This document shows, piece by piece, positions 44,389 to 53,173 of a stretch of DNA of 64,000 nt. Below the pieces are notes generated by a model. It saw only the letters and a program-made list of their open reading frames with translations, ran no database searches and had not been told where the DNA came from. A program made the translations under genes and the position numbers. This DNA is from Azospirillum brasilense (GTDB taxonomy: Bacteria > Pseudomonadota > Alphaproteobacteria > Azospirillales > Azospirillaceae). The stretch spans positions 404,090 to 468,089 of the forward strand of contig NZ_VITI01000003.1 in the NCBI RefSeq assembly GCF_007827795.1, given 5' to 3'. Each line of letters starts with the position of its first letter. Positions within the stretch are counted from its first letter, which is position 1.

Positions 44389-45585
44389 TTGCCCCACACC
44401 ACCCATCGGCCTCCCGCCTCGCCTCTGACGGTGCTGGCCGCGCTGATCCTCGGCGTCTGCGTCATCCAGGTCGCCAACGGCATCCTGCAGATTCTGCTGC
44501 CGCTCCGCCTCGCCGAGGCGGCGGCCCCGCCGCTGGTCGTCGGGGCGGTGGCGTCGGCCTACTCCGTCGGCTTCGTGCTGGGCTGCTGGGCGGCGCCCTG
44601 GATGATCCGCCGGGTGGGCGGGGTGTGGTCCTTCGCCGCCTTCGGGCTGCTCGCCGCCGCCGCCACGCTGCTGCTGAACCTGCTGCCCGACGCGCGGGCC
44701 TGGGTGGGGCTGCGGCTGCTGATGGGGGTGTCCTACGTCGGGATGCTCACCGTCGCGGAAAGCGGGCTGGCCAGCCTGACCCCGCCGGGATCGCGGGGCA
44801 GCGTCTTCTCCTTATACATGATCGCCTGCAAGGTGGCGGTGATCGGCGGCCAGATGCTGCTCGCCAGCCCGGACCTGTCGGCCCTGTGGCTGACCGTCCT
44901 GGCGGCGGGCTGCTACGGCCTGTCGCTGGTGCCGGTGGCGGTGATCCGCCCGCCGGCCAGCGCCGCGCCGAAGGGACCGGCGCCGTCCCCCTGGCAGTAT
45001 GTGCGGCGGGCGCCGGTGGCCTTCGCCGGCTGCCTGATGGTCGGGCTGTGCAACACCGCGGTCACCGGCATCGGCCCGGCTTGGCTCGCCGGGCTGGCCC
45101 TGCCCGCCGCCGGGGTCGCGCTGATCATGTCGGGCATCCAGGTGGGCAGCGTGGTGCTGCAATGGCCGATCGGCCGGCTGTCGGATCGCCACGACCGGCG
45201 GCTGGTGATCTTCGCGGTGTCCGCCGTGGCGATGGTCGCCGCCTTCCTGATCGCCGCCTTCGCCAACCCGCCCGGCGGCGCGGCGCCGCAGACCGTGCTG
45301 TTGGGGCTGTTCACCCTGTGGGGCAGCGCCGCCCTCTCGCTCTACGCGATTTGCGTTGCCCACGCCAACGACCATGTGACGGCGGAGGAGACGGTGCCGC
45401 TGGCCAGCGCGCTCCTGCTCGCTTGGGCGTTGGGGGCGGCACTCGGGCCGCTGCTGGCGACGGCGGCCATGGAGTGGTTCGGGCACGACGCGCTGTTCGT
45501 CTATGTCGGGGTGGTTTCGGGCGGACTGACCCTGTTCGCCGGGCTGCGCCGCCTCATCAGCGGCCCCTTCCGGGCCGAGCCGTAA
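44389..45585 (+). CDS. MFS transporter
   Basis: 398-aa, about 12-helix major facilitator. Helical stretches include LTVLAALILGVCVIQVANGI, VVGAVASAYSVGFVLGCWAA and MVAAFLIAAFANPP. The motif A-like loop WMIRRVGG and a second-half loop GRLSDRHDRRLV are present. The likely start is TTG at 44389, 13 bp after the ABC ATPase; a GTG 14 codons later is the alternative. YcaD-like sugar or small-molecule exporters are the nearest style match; substrate unknown. Confidence 0.85.
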   Translation: MPHTTHRPPASPLTVLAALILGVCVIQVANGILQILLPLRLAEAAAPPLVVGAVASAYSVGFVLGCWAAPWMIRRVGGVWSFAAFGLLAAAATLLLNLLPDARAWVGLRLLMGVSYVGMLTVAESGLASLTPPGSRGSVFSLYMIACKVAVIGGQMLLASPDLSALWLTVLAAGCYGLSLVPVAVIRPPASAAPKGPAPSPWQYVRRAPVAFAGCLMVGLCNTAVTGIGPAWLAGLALPAAGVALIMSGIQVGSVVLQWPIGRLSDRHDRRLVIFAVSAVAMVAAFLIAAFANPPGGAAPQTVLLGLFTLWGSAALSLYAICVAHANDHVTAEETVPLASALLLAWALGAALGPLLATAAMEWFGHDALFVYVGVVSGGLTLFAGLRRLISGPFRAEP

Positions 45586-45650
45586 GGCTTGGCCGCGGGC
45601 GGGCGGGCGGGCTACTGTGTCCCGCCCAGCAGCCCCCTCCCCCGCGCTCC

Positions 45651-46847
45651 ATGCCCAGCACCACCGACACCCCGACCGACGAGCAGTTCCGGGCGATCCA
45701 GGCCATCGACGCCTGGTACGCCGACCCCGCGGCCCCCCAGATGTTCTGGCTGGCCGGCGAGGCCGGGACTGGCAAGACCAAGACGACCGTCTTCGCCCTG
45801 GACCACCTCCAGGACCGTCGCAACCTGGAGAATTTCGTGGTCGGGGCGCCCACCGGCAAGGCGGCGCAGGTGCTGCGCCGCAAGGGCATCGACCGGGCGG
45901 CGACGCTGCATTCGCTGATCTACGCGCCGCGGCAGGATGACGACACCGGCGAGCTGTTCTTCGCCCGCAAGTCGGAGGGCAAGTTCGCCGAGGCCGACCT
46001 GATCGTCTGCGACGAGGGCTCGATGGTCGGGGACGACGTGGCGGGCGACCTGCTGCGCTCCGGCAAGAAGATCCTGATGATCGCCGACGACTACCAGCTC
46101 CCCCCGGTGACCGGCCAGGGCACGCTGACCAAGGGCGAGCCGGATTTCCGGCTGGTCGAGCCGCACCGCACGGCGCGGGAAAGCCCGGTGATCCGGCTCG
46201 CCCATCTGCTGCGCCGGCAGGAGCTGCCGCGCCGCTTCGGCACCGCCGGAAACGCCCATGTGCTGCCGCTGAACCGGGTGACCGAGCCGCTGGCCCTGCG
46301 GGTGGACACCCAGACCATCTGCGGCACCCACCGTGTGCGCACCGACTTCACCCGGCGCATCCGCACCCGCCACGGCTTCGACACGGTGATGCCCCAGGCC
46401 GGGGAGCGGGTGATCTGCCGCCGCAACGACCGCGAGGAAGGGCTGTTCAACGGCATGATCGGCACGCTGACCCGCCCGGCGGCGGAGGGGCGGGGCCGCC
46501 AGGACGGGCTGTGGTCGCTCGGCGTCCATATGGAGGACGAGGTGAAGCCCCGCGGCAAGCTGATGGTCCACCCCTGGATGTTCCAGGCCCACTACAGCGG
46601 GGAGACCAAGGCGCCGCGGGTGGAGCGCGACGTGCAGCAGTTCGATTGGGCCTGGATGATCACCTGCCATTCCGCCCAGGGGTCGGAGTTCCCCTCCGTC
46701 ACCGTGCTCGACGACTCCGCCGCCTTCCGCGAGCACAAGTGGCGCTGGCTCTACACCGCCGTCACCCGCTCGCAGGACGAGCTGTTCCTTCTGCTGCGCA
46801 ACGCCGATCTCGGTGGGAACTGGCGGATGCCGGAGTTCGACGCGTGA
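45651..46847 (+). CDS. RecD/Dda-like superfamily 1 DNA helicase
   Basis: 398-aa ATP-dependent helicase. Walker A is LAGEAGTGKTKTTVFAL (about 33-49), motif II is LIVCDEGSMVG, and motif III is MIADDYQLPPV. Motif V/VI is TCHSAQGSEFPSVTVLDD and WLYTAVTRSQDELFLLL, as in RecD2 and phage Dda. It is shorter than full RecD2 (over 700 aa) and lacks an N-terminal extension, so it is closer to phage-type Dda. A repair or recombination accessory role is likely. It is followed by dispersed repeat copy 2 and a convergent ttr operon. Confidence 0.9.
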   Translation: MPSTTDTPTDEQFRAIQAIDAWYADPAAPQMFWLAGEAGTGKTKTTVFALDHLQDRRNLENFVVGAPTGKAAQVLRRKGIDRAATLHSLIYAPRQDDDTGELFFARKSEGKFAEADLIVCDEGSMVGDDVAGDLLRSGKKILMIADDYQLPPVTGQGTLTKGEPDFRLVEPHRTARESPVIRLAHLLRRQELPRRFGTAGNAHVLPLNRVTEPLALRVDTQTICGTHRVRTDFTRRIRTRHGFDTVMPQAGERVICRRNDREEGLFNGMIGTLTRPAAEGRGRQDGLWSLGVHMEDEVKPRGKLMVHPWMFQAHYSGETKAPRVERDVQQFDWAWMITCHSAQGSEFPSVTVLDDSAAFREHKWRWLYTAVTRSQDELFLLLRNADLGGNWRMPEFDA

Positions 46848-46860
46848 TGGGATGAAATAA

Positions 46861-46978
46861 CCCTCTCCCCCCTGGGGAGAGGGTGGCCCGCAGGGCCGGT
46901 GAGGGGGATGTGCATGGCGGTGCGTCCGGCACAAGCGCACCCCCCTTACCCTGACCCTCTCCCCGGAGGGGAGAGGGG
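46861..46978. repeat. Dispersed mosaic repeat, copy 2
   Basis: CCCTCTCCCC-CCT-GGGGAGAGGG hairpin (46861-46883), a 49-bp core (46898-46946) matching copy 1 at 38636-38684, and a closing hairpin CCCTCTCCCCGGAGGGGAGAG (46955-46975). It sits between two convergent genes (helicase and ttrA), where it could also terminate transcription. Confidence 0.75.
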
Positions 46979-47005
46979 ATTTTGGAGGCGATGGTGCCCG
47001 ACGGC

Positions 47006-50000
47006 TCACGCCGCTGCGGCGACCCGCTCCAGCTTGGCGGGAAGCCCCTGGCGCACCGCCGTTCCGGCGATGGGATCGACCCAGACCGACGCGCCCGGAC
47101 GGGTCGGGTCGCGCAGACCCAGGTCGTTGATGTTCACCCCCGCCCCGATCTCCGGCACCACCGGCTGGCTGCGGCCGCCGATGACGTGGGGGCGCGCGCC
47201 GAACTCCTTGTGGCCGAAGCCGTGCTCGACGGCGAGCACGCCGGGCATCACGCCGTGCCGGACGATGGCGGTCGCCAGTTCCGACCCGCCCGGCGTGGCG
47301 ATGCGGATGCGGTCGCCGGTGGCGATGCCCAGCCGCCGCGCGTCCTCCGCGTTGATGCCCACCGGATTCTCCGGGTGCAGATGGCGCAGGCGGCTGGCCG
47401 CGATGGTGTAGGCGCTGACCAGCACCGATTTCGAGCTGATGAGCTGGAAGGGCCAGTCCTCCGCCGTGTGGACCTGCCGCATCGGCGTGCCGTCGGCGAA
47501 GGCCGGGGGCGTCCAGGCGGCGGTGCCGGTCCAGCGCTTGCCGGTGACGCTGCTCTTCGCCGCGCCGACCGCCTCATTGTAGACCAGCAGCCCGTCCTTG
47601 AAGCGGTGGGTGGCCCTGTCGCCCTCGAAGCCCTCCGCCTGGTTCTGGTAGCGCCCGCCGCGCGCCAGGATGAAGGCGACCTTGCGCCACTCCTCCTCCT
47701 TCAGCACCGACTGGAGCGCCGGCAGGACGCGGGCGACGCCGGACAGGGCGATGTCCTCGTCGGTGGCGTCGGGCACCGGCTGCTTGCCCAGCCACGCGAT
47801 GTTGGCGCCGCCGCGCAGGTACCAGTCCTCGGGCCGCTCCAACGGATGGGTGTTCCCGTCCATGTCGGCGATGGCGTCCGGGCCGAAGCCGGGCAGGCCC
47901 AGCCGCTTCGCCAGGGCGATCAGGAAGGTCTCCATCTGGACGTGCCGTCCGTCCGGCAGCGGCTCGGTGCGCGGCGTCACCACCGGCCAGCGCGCCGTCG
48001 AGGTCTTGGTCGGCACGCCCGCCCAGGGGGACGCCCAGCCCCAGGTCTCGTACAGCACGGTGTCGGGCACGATGTAGTCGGCGAAGGCCGTGGATTCGTT
48101 GATGAAGGGGTCGATGGCGACGATCAGCGGCAGCGCCTTCGGGTCGCGCAGCTTCGCCTCCACCTGGGCGCGGACGCCGGGGATGCCGTAGACCGGGTTG
48201 CTGTTCCACAGGAACAGGGCCTTCAGCGGGTAGGGGTAACCGTCCACCACGCCGCTGGTCAGATACTCGGTGGTGAGCTGCGGGGCGTTGGGGTACCAGG
48301 GCGCCTTGGCCGGATAGGGCTTGCCCGCCTCCTTCCTCGCCTTGAACTCGCTGGATTTCTCATAGGGGACGGGGCGGCTGATGGCGGTGCCGGAGGGCTT
48401 CACCTGTCCGGGGAAGCTCGCCAGCCTGTAGCGCGGGCCGTCCTGCTCGTCCGGGAAGCGCCCGCCGCCGAAGATGGTGCCGCCCTTCCAGTTGAGGTTG
48501 CCGATCAGCGTGTTCAGGGTGACCACGCCGAAGGCGTTGTAGAAGCCGTTGCCGGCCATCATGCCGCCGTGGGTGTTGGCGGCGGCCTTCTTGCCGTGGC
48601 TGGTGAATTCCCGCGCCAGACCGGCGATCACGTCGGCGGGAATGCCGCAGGCGTCGGCGTAGCCGGCGAGGTCGAGCCGCATCGCCTGCTCGCGCAGCAG
48701 GGTCAGGCTGGTCTTCACCGCCACCTCGCCCGCCGGGGCCGCCACCGTGCCGCCGTGGAACAGCGCGGCCGGTCCCATCAGCGCGTCGTGGGCGACCGGC
48801 GTGCCGGAAGGGTCGAGCACGACGAAGGCGTCCTTGGCGCCGTAGCGCTCCTTCTCGTCCAGCGTCACCCAGCCGAGGTCGGAGGCGCGCAGCATCCGCC
48901 CGTCGCGCGGGTGGCCCGCCTGTTGGATCACCAGATGGGTGGCGTTGCACCAGCCGGCCTCGCCCGCGGCCTCCGCCGCCTTGCCGTTGGGTTGGGACAG
49001 GTAGTTGCTGTCGATGCGCCCGTTCTCGAACATCCAGCGCATCATGCCCATGACCAGGGCGCCGTCGGTGCCGGGCCGGATGGGAATCCAGTTGGACCGC
49101 TCCGCCGCCGCGCGGTTGTCGGCGTTGGTCAGCACCGGGTCGACGACGACGTAGTTCAGAACGCCGTCCGTCCGCCCCTTGGCGAGCAGCATGGCCTGCC
49201 GCTTGAACGGGTTGCCGGCGTTCGACGGGGCGGTGCCGATGAACAGGACGAACTCGGCGTTCTGCAGGTCCGGCTTGGCGTGCGGCATCTTCTTGGCGTC
49301 GCCGAACACCGCCCCGGAGCCGGAGCGGTAGGCGCCGCCGCAGTAGGAGCCGTGGCCGACGAAGTTGATCGTCCCCAGCGCCTGGTTGAAGAAGCGCCGC
49401 ACGAAGGGCTCCCGCCCGTCGTTGACCGACGACAGCAGGGCCACCTGATTGACCTTCGGCCCCAGCTCGGGTGCGGCCGGGTCGATGGGCGTCTTCAGGT
49501 CGCGCAAGGCGCGCAGGCCGGGGACCGGGCCTTCGCCGAACAGGTCGCCGCCCTCCGCGATCTCCTCGACCAGACGGTCGAAGGGGATGGGTTCCCATTG
49601 GCCGGAACCGCGCGGGCCGACGCGCTTCATCGGCGTGGCGACACGGAAGGGCGAGGTCAGCATCTCCAGCGCCGCGTTGCCCCGCCCGCAGGCGGTCGAG
49701 CGGCCCTTCAGCCCCTTCTCGTCCAGCCGCGACAGGGACTTGAAGCTCTCCCTGATCGGCGTGCCGTAGGGCAGGAAGGGATCGGTGGACAGCGGGCTGT
49801 AGGGGTTGCCGGCGACGCGCAGCACCTTGTTCTTCTCCACATCCACCCGGACGCGGACGCCGCACAGGGTGGTGCAGCCGAGGCAGGCGACGTTGGCGAC
49901 GATCTGGCCCGGCGTCGGGGTGAGGTCGCCGGTTGCAGGATCGACGCGGAATTCCGGGGCCGGGGCGTTGCCGGAGATGGCATGGTCGGGCTTGTCCCCG

Positions 50001-50113
50001 GCCCAGGCGCCCTTCACGAGCTTGCGCCCGGTGTCGGAGAAGCCACCCGCGAAGGCGGCGAGTGCGCCGCCGGCGGCGCTGGTCTTCAGGAGAAGGCGAC
50101 GGGAAATCGACAT
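47006..50113 (-). CDS. ttrA: Tetrathionate reductase-type molybdopterin subunit A
   Basis: 1035-aa periplasmic molybdenum oxidoreductase catalytic subunit. It has a twin-arginine signal (SISRRLLLKTSAAGG), an N-terminal [4Fe-4S] motif CLGCTTLCGVRVRVD with a later Cys in STACGRGN, and a probable Mo-ligand Cys in GHGSYCGGAYRSG. Further MGD-binding segments include NSNPVYGIPG and HPENPVGINAEDARRLGIA. Length and sequence pattern fit TtrA (tetrathionate + 2e to 2 thiosulfate). A related sulfur-oxyanion or arsenate-type reductase is the main alternative. It is last in ttrB-ttrC-ttrA. Confidence 0.85.
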   Translation of the reverse strand: MSISRRLLLKTSAAGGALAAFAGGFSDTGRKLVKGAWAGDKPDHAISGNAPAPEFRVDPATGDLTPTPGQIVANVACLGCTTLCGVRVRVDVEKNKVLRVAGNPYSPLSTDPFLPYGTPIRESFKSLSRLDEKGLKGRSTACGRGNAALEMLTSPFRVATPMKRVGPRGSGQWEPIPFDRLVEEIAEGGDLFGEGPVPGLRALRDLKTPIDPAAPELGPKVNQVALLSSVNDGREPFVRRFFNQALGTINFVGHGSYCGGAYRSGSGAVFGDAKKMPHAKPDLQNAEFVLFIGTAPSNAGNPFKRQAMLLAKGRTDGVLNYVVVDPVLTNADNRAAAERSNWIPIRPGTDGALVMGMMRWMFENGRIDSNYLSQPNGKAAEAAGEAGWCNATHLVIQQAGHPRDGRMLRASDLGWVTLDEKERYGAKDAFVVLDPSGTPVAHDALMGPAALFHGGTVAAPAGEVAVKTSLTLLREQAMRLDLAGYADACGIPADVIAGLAREFTSHGKKAAANTHGGMMAGNGFYNAFGVVTLNTLIGNLNWKGGTIFGGGRFPDEQDGPRYRLASFPGQVKPSGTAISRPVPYEKSSEFKARKEAGKPYPAKAPWYPNAPQLTTEYLTSGVVDGYPYPLKALFLWNSNPVYGIPGVRAQVEAKLRDPKALPLIVAIDPFINESTAFADYIVPDTVLYETWGWASPWAGVPTKTSTARWPVVTPRTEPLPDGRHVQMETFLIALAKRLGLPGFGPDAIADMDGNTHPLERPEDWYLRGGANIAWLGKQPVPDATDEDIALSGVARVLPALQSVLKEEEWRKVAFILARGGRYQNQAEGFEGDRATHRFKDGLLVYNEAVGAAKSSVTGKRWTGTAAWTPPAFADGTPMRQVHTAEDWPFQLISSKSVLVSAYTIAASRLRHLHPENPVGINAEDARRLGIATGDRIRIATPGGSELATAIVRHGVMPGVLAVEHGFGHKEFGARPHVIGGRSQPVVPEIGAGVNINDLGLRDPTRPGASVWVDPIAGTAVRQGLPAKLERVAAAA

Positions 50114-50127
50114 GATGGTTGCTCCGT

Positions 50128-51264
50128 TCACTCGGCGGCGGCCACGGTTCCGGCGGGCGTCTGGGGGGCGCGGGCCGGACCGGGCGCCGGGCGGCGCGGG
50201 GAAGGCAGGATGGCGGTGAGGGCGATCAGCAGGAACAGCCAGAGTCCCGCCGTGCCGACGATCCCCAGAAGCCCCTCCGGACCGGCGGGCAGCGCGTAGT
50301 CGTAGAAGCCGGCGCCGGTCTTCGGCACGCTCTGGCCGCCGATGAACACGGTCCAGCGGAACATCCAGGCGCCGTGCAGGGCGATCAGCCCGGTCAGCAG
50401 CCCCGTCCCGGCGGGCTTGGCGACGGCGATGCCGAAGGGCAGCGCGGTGGCGGCGACGGCCCAGACGGCGGTGACGTGCCACGCTTCCGACCCGGCGACG
50501 CTGCCCAGCGCCTCCGCGTGGGTGGTGTCCAGCCCGAACAGACCCAGCGCCAGCCACAGCGCGCCGACCAGCATGACGCCGCCCAGGAAGCCGGCGAGCA
50601 GCCGGTTGGCCCGCACCTCCACCGCGCGGTCGTTGCCGGCGGCGAAGCGGTTCAGCACCAGCACCAGACCGGCGGCGCCGGCCAGCGCGGTCATCAGGAA
50701 TTGCACGGGCAGGAAGGGCGTGTGCCACAGCGGGCGCGCCTTGACCACCGCGACCTCCGCCCCGGTGTAGAGGGCGACCAGCAGCGCGCCCGCCAGGGCG
50801 AACAGGCCGGCGGCGCGGATCAGCGCGTCGTTGCGTCCACCGTTCAGGGCGGCCAGCCGGTAAAGCGCGGCGAGACGGCTGTCCACCCGGCCATGCGCCT
50901 GCAACTCCTCGCGGAAGCACGTCCAGCCATAGACCAGCAGGCCCGTGATGTAGAGGGGGATGAAGACGGAGCCCCACCACATCCAGGAGGTCGGACGCAG
51001 CACGACGTAGAAGTGCCAGAAGCGGCCGGGCTGGTGGAGGTCGGACAGCAGCGCCACCGGTGCGGCCAGTCCGCAGGTCAGCGCCACCAGCAGGGCGGTG
51101 CGCCCGAGTTTGCGCCACTCCTCCTTCGCGAAGGCGTAGCCGGGCAGGCTCAACAGCAGGCCGCCGACCGACAGGCCGATCAGGAAGAAATACTGCACGG
51201 CCCAGGGAAGCCACGCGACCTCGCGGGTCACGTTGATGACCTCGACGATGTGGTTGTCCATCAT
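50128..51264 (-). CDS. ttrC: NrfD-family membrane subunit C (TtrC-like)
   Basis: 378-aa integral membrane protein expected to pass quinol electrons to the TtrB/TtrA subunits. Nine or so hydrophobic helices are seen (for example WLPWAVQYFFLIGLSVGGLL, ALLVALTCGLAAPVALLSDL). The typical SDLHQPGRFWHFYVVLRPTS loop follows helix 2. The start overlaps the ttrB stop (ATGA), and ttrA begins 14 bp after its stop. Confidence 0.87.
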   Translation of the reverse strand: MMDNHIVEVINVTREVAWLPWAVQYFFLIGLSVGGLLLSLPGYAFAKEEWRKLGRTALLVALTCGLAAPVALLSDLHQPGRFWHFYVVLRPTSWMWWGSVFIPLYITGLLVYGWTCFREELQAHGRVDSRLAALYRLAALNGGRNDALIRAAGLFALAGALLVALYTGAEVAVVKARPLWHTPFLPVQFLMTALAGAAGLVLVLNRFAAGNDRAVEVRANRLLAGFLGGVMLVGALWLALGLFGLDTTHAEALGSVAGSEAWHVTAVWAVAATALPFGIAVAKPAGTGLLTGLIALHGAWMFRWTVFIGGQSVPKTGAGFYDYALPAGPEGLLGIVGTAGLWLFLLIALTAILPSPRRPAPGPARAPQTPAGTVAAAE

Positions 51265-52013
51265 GCGTGCTCCTTTTGGGCGTGAGGCTGCGCGGAGGGA
51301 CGCCAGAGCGTCTGTGTGCCGTCGACCTTCCCCTGGAAGCGGGGATCGAGGCCGAGGTAGAAGACGCGCGGCTGGGTCCCCTGCTCCGGCTTCAGTACTT
51401 TCGGATTCCCCTCGCGGACCAGGGTGGAGACGGCGCTGTCCGGATCGTTCAGGTCACCGAAGACGCGGGCGCCGCCGACGCAGGTCTCCACGCAGGCGGG
51501 CAACAGGCCGGCCTCCACGCGGTGGACGCAGAAGGTGCATTTGTCGGCGGTCTGGGTCTCGTGGTTGATGAAGCGCGCGTCGTAGGGGCAGGCCTGGACG
51601 CAATAGGCGCAGCCGACGCAGACGGTGTTGTCCACCACGACGATGCCGTCCCGGCGCTGGAAGGTCGCGCCGGTCGGACAGACGGGGATGCAGGGCGGCT
51701 TCTCGCAATGGTTGCACAGGCGCGGCAGCATGTAGCTGCCGGCCTTGCCCTGCTCCGTCACCTCGTAGGTGGAGACGATGGTGCGGAAGCTGTTTTCCGG
51801 GACATCGTTCTCCATGATGCAGGCGACCGTGCAGGCTTGGCAGCCCACGCATTTGCCCATGTCCACCACCATCGCCCAGCGGTGCGCCGGATCGCCGTCC
51901 CGGCGGAGCGACGCAGCGCCGGGGGCGGCGGCGGCGGGCACCGCCGCAGCCGTCGCGGCCCCGATGGTCGCGGCACCCGCGCCGAGGCAGAAGTTGCGCC
52001 TTGATCGGTCCAT
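51261..52013 (-). CDS. ttrB: Four-cluster ferredoxin-like electron transfer subunit B (TtrB-like)
   Basis: 250-aa periplasmic iron-sulfur subunit. It carries a Tat-type leader (MDRSRRNFCLGAGAATIG). Cysteine groups CVGCQACTVAC, CNHCEKPPCIPVCPTGA, CVGCAYCVQACPYDA and CTFCVHR...CVETC give the 16 cysteines of four [4Fe-4S] clusters. It is first of the ttrBCA operon. No ttrS/ttrR two-component pair is adjacent, and I found no FNR-type TTGAT-N4-ATCAA in the upstream 160 bp. Confidence 0.92.
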   Translation of the reverse strand: MDRSRRNFCLGAGAATIGAATAAAVPAAAAPGAASLRRDGDPAHRWAMVVDMGKCVGCQACTVACIMENDVPENSFRTIVSTYEVTEQGKAGSYMLPRLCNHCEKPPCIPVCPTGATFQRRDGIVVVDNTVCVGCAYCVQACPYDARFINHETQTADKCTFCVHRVEAGLLPACVETCVGGARVFGDLNDPDSAVSTLVREGNPKVLKPEQGTQPRVFYLGLDPRFQGKVDGTQTLWRPSAQPHAQKEHA

Positions 52014-52175
52014 GGCTGGCCTCTTCGCACCTGATTCCTTCGGCCGCGACGAACCGCGGCCTTATGGTGCGAAGGGTACCGGCCCCCTGTCCCCACTCCC
52101 ATTGGGGGCATCCCTACACTTCTTAGGGTAAACCCCAGTGACGACATGCCGCAGGGGCCGGCCAGTCCTCAGCGA
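52014..52175. promoter_or_regulatory. ttr operon upstream region
   Basis: About 160 bp between the ttrB start and the beta-lactamase 3' end, which are co-oriented. It contains a GC-rich inverted element GGCCGCGACGAACCGCGGCC (52041-52060), a pair of GGTGCGAAG/CTTCGCACC-like arms spanning about 52023-52073, and CCCCA/TGGGG at about 52094-52108. These could be the beta-lactamase terminator or ttr operator; no known consensus was recognised. Confidence 0.35.
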
Positions 52176-53066
52176 TCAGCCCTTGAGCGCGTCGGCCACC
52201 GCCCGCGCCACGTCGGCGTGGATGGCGTCCCGCTCCTTGAAGCCGTCGGCCGTCTCGGTCAGGTAGCTGGCGATCAGCAGGGGCGCCCTCCCCTCCGGCC
52301 AGACGATGCCGACGTCGTTGGCCGTCCCGCGCGCGCCCGTGCCGGTCTTGTCGCCGACCCGCCAACCCTTCGGCAGCCCGGCGCGCAGCCGCTTGTCGCC
52401 GGTCCGGTTGGCGACCATCCAGGCGATGAGCTGCTCGCGCGACGCCGGGGTCAGCGCGTCGCCCAGCATCAGTCGCTCCATGCTGTGGACCATCGCCGTA
52501 GGCGTGGTGGTGTCACGGGGATCGCCGGGAATGGCGCTGTTCAGCGACGGCTCGTTGCGGTCCAGCCGGGTTTTCCGGTCGCCCAGCGTGCGCAGGAAGG
52601 CGGTCAGCCCGGCGGGGTCGCCCACCGCCGGCAGCAGGAGGTTCGCCGCCACATTGTCGCTGAGCGTCATCGTCGCCTCGCACAGTTCGGCCACCGTCGG
52701 GGGCGGGCCGTCGAGGCGTGTTTCGGCGAAGGGGGCGTAGGGGACGAGGTCGGCCTTGGTCACCGGGATGCGCCGCTCCAGCCGCTCCCGTCCCTCATCC
52801 ACCCGCTTCAGGATGGCGCCAGCCAAAAGAAATTTGAAGGTGCTGCACATCGGGAAGCGTTCGTCCGCGCGATGCCCGAAGCGCTGGCCGGTGCCGGTGT
52901 CGAGCACCGCCACGCCGAGCCGGCCACCGCTGCGCGTCTCCAGCGCGGCGATCGCGTCCGCCAGCCTCTTGTTCCCGAATTTCCTGGGTTTTTCAGCCCT
53001 CACGCCGGTCGCCGCCAGCACCGTCATGCCGCCCGCCGCGGCCAGGAAAGCCCGCCGTCCGATCAT
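52176..53066 (-). CDS. Class A beta-lactamase
   Basis: 296-aa serine beta-lactamase hydrolysing beta-lactam rings in the periplasm. All class A hallmarks are present: STFK (Ser75, Lys78), SDN in TLSDNVAANLL, the omega-loop Glu in RNEPSLN, and KTGTG (about 240). The leader MIGRRAFLAAAGGMTVLAAT is twin-arginine-like. A Cys precedes the active Ser (MCSTFK), but I see no partner Cys near KTG, so the carbapenemase-type disulfide is unlikely. It is transcribed divergently from an AmpR-like regulator, suggesting inducible expression. The spectrum cannot be told from sequence alone. Confidence 0.95.
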   Translation of the reverse strand: MIGRRAFLAAAGGMTVLAATGVRAEKPRKFGNKRLADAIAALETRSGGRLGVAVLDTGTGQRFGHRADERFPMCSTFKFLLAGAILKRVDEGRERLERRIPVTKADLVPYAPFAETRLDGPPPTVAELCEATMTLSDNVAANLLLPAVGDPAGLTAFLRTLGDRKTRLDRNEPSLNSAIPGDPRDTTTPTAMVHSMERLMLGDALTPASREQLIAWMVANRTGDKRLRAGLPKGWRVGDKTGTGARGTANDVGIVWPEGRAPLLIASYLTETADGFKERDAIHADVARAVADALKG

Positions 53067-53173
53067 TGTATCCTCGTGTCATGCCGTGTCGATGGACGGA
53101 CGATAAAAAGCTCCCGGCGCTTGAACAAACGATGATAGTTTTCACAAGCCGCAAGAAAAACTTATAGCTGTCC
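53067..53173. promoter_or_regulatory. Divergent beta-lactamase / LysR promoter region
   Basis: The 107-bp intergenic region is AT-rich around 53125-53170 (for example GATAGTTTTCACAAG, AAAAACTTATA). This is the expected place for an AmpR-type T-N11-A binding site and both overlapping promoters; I could not single out one site with confidence. Confidence 0.5.
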
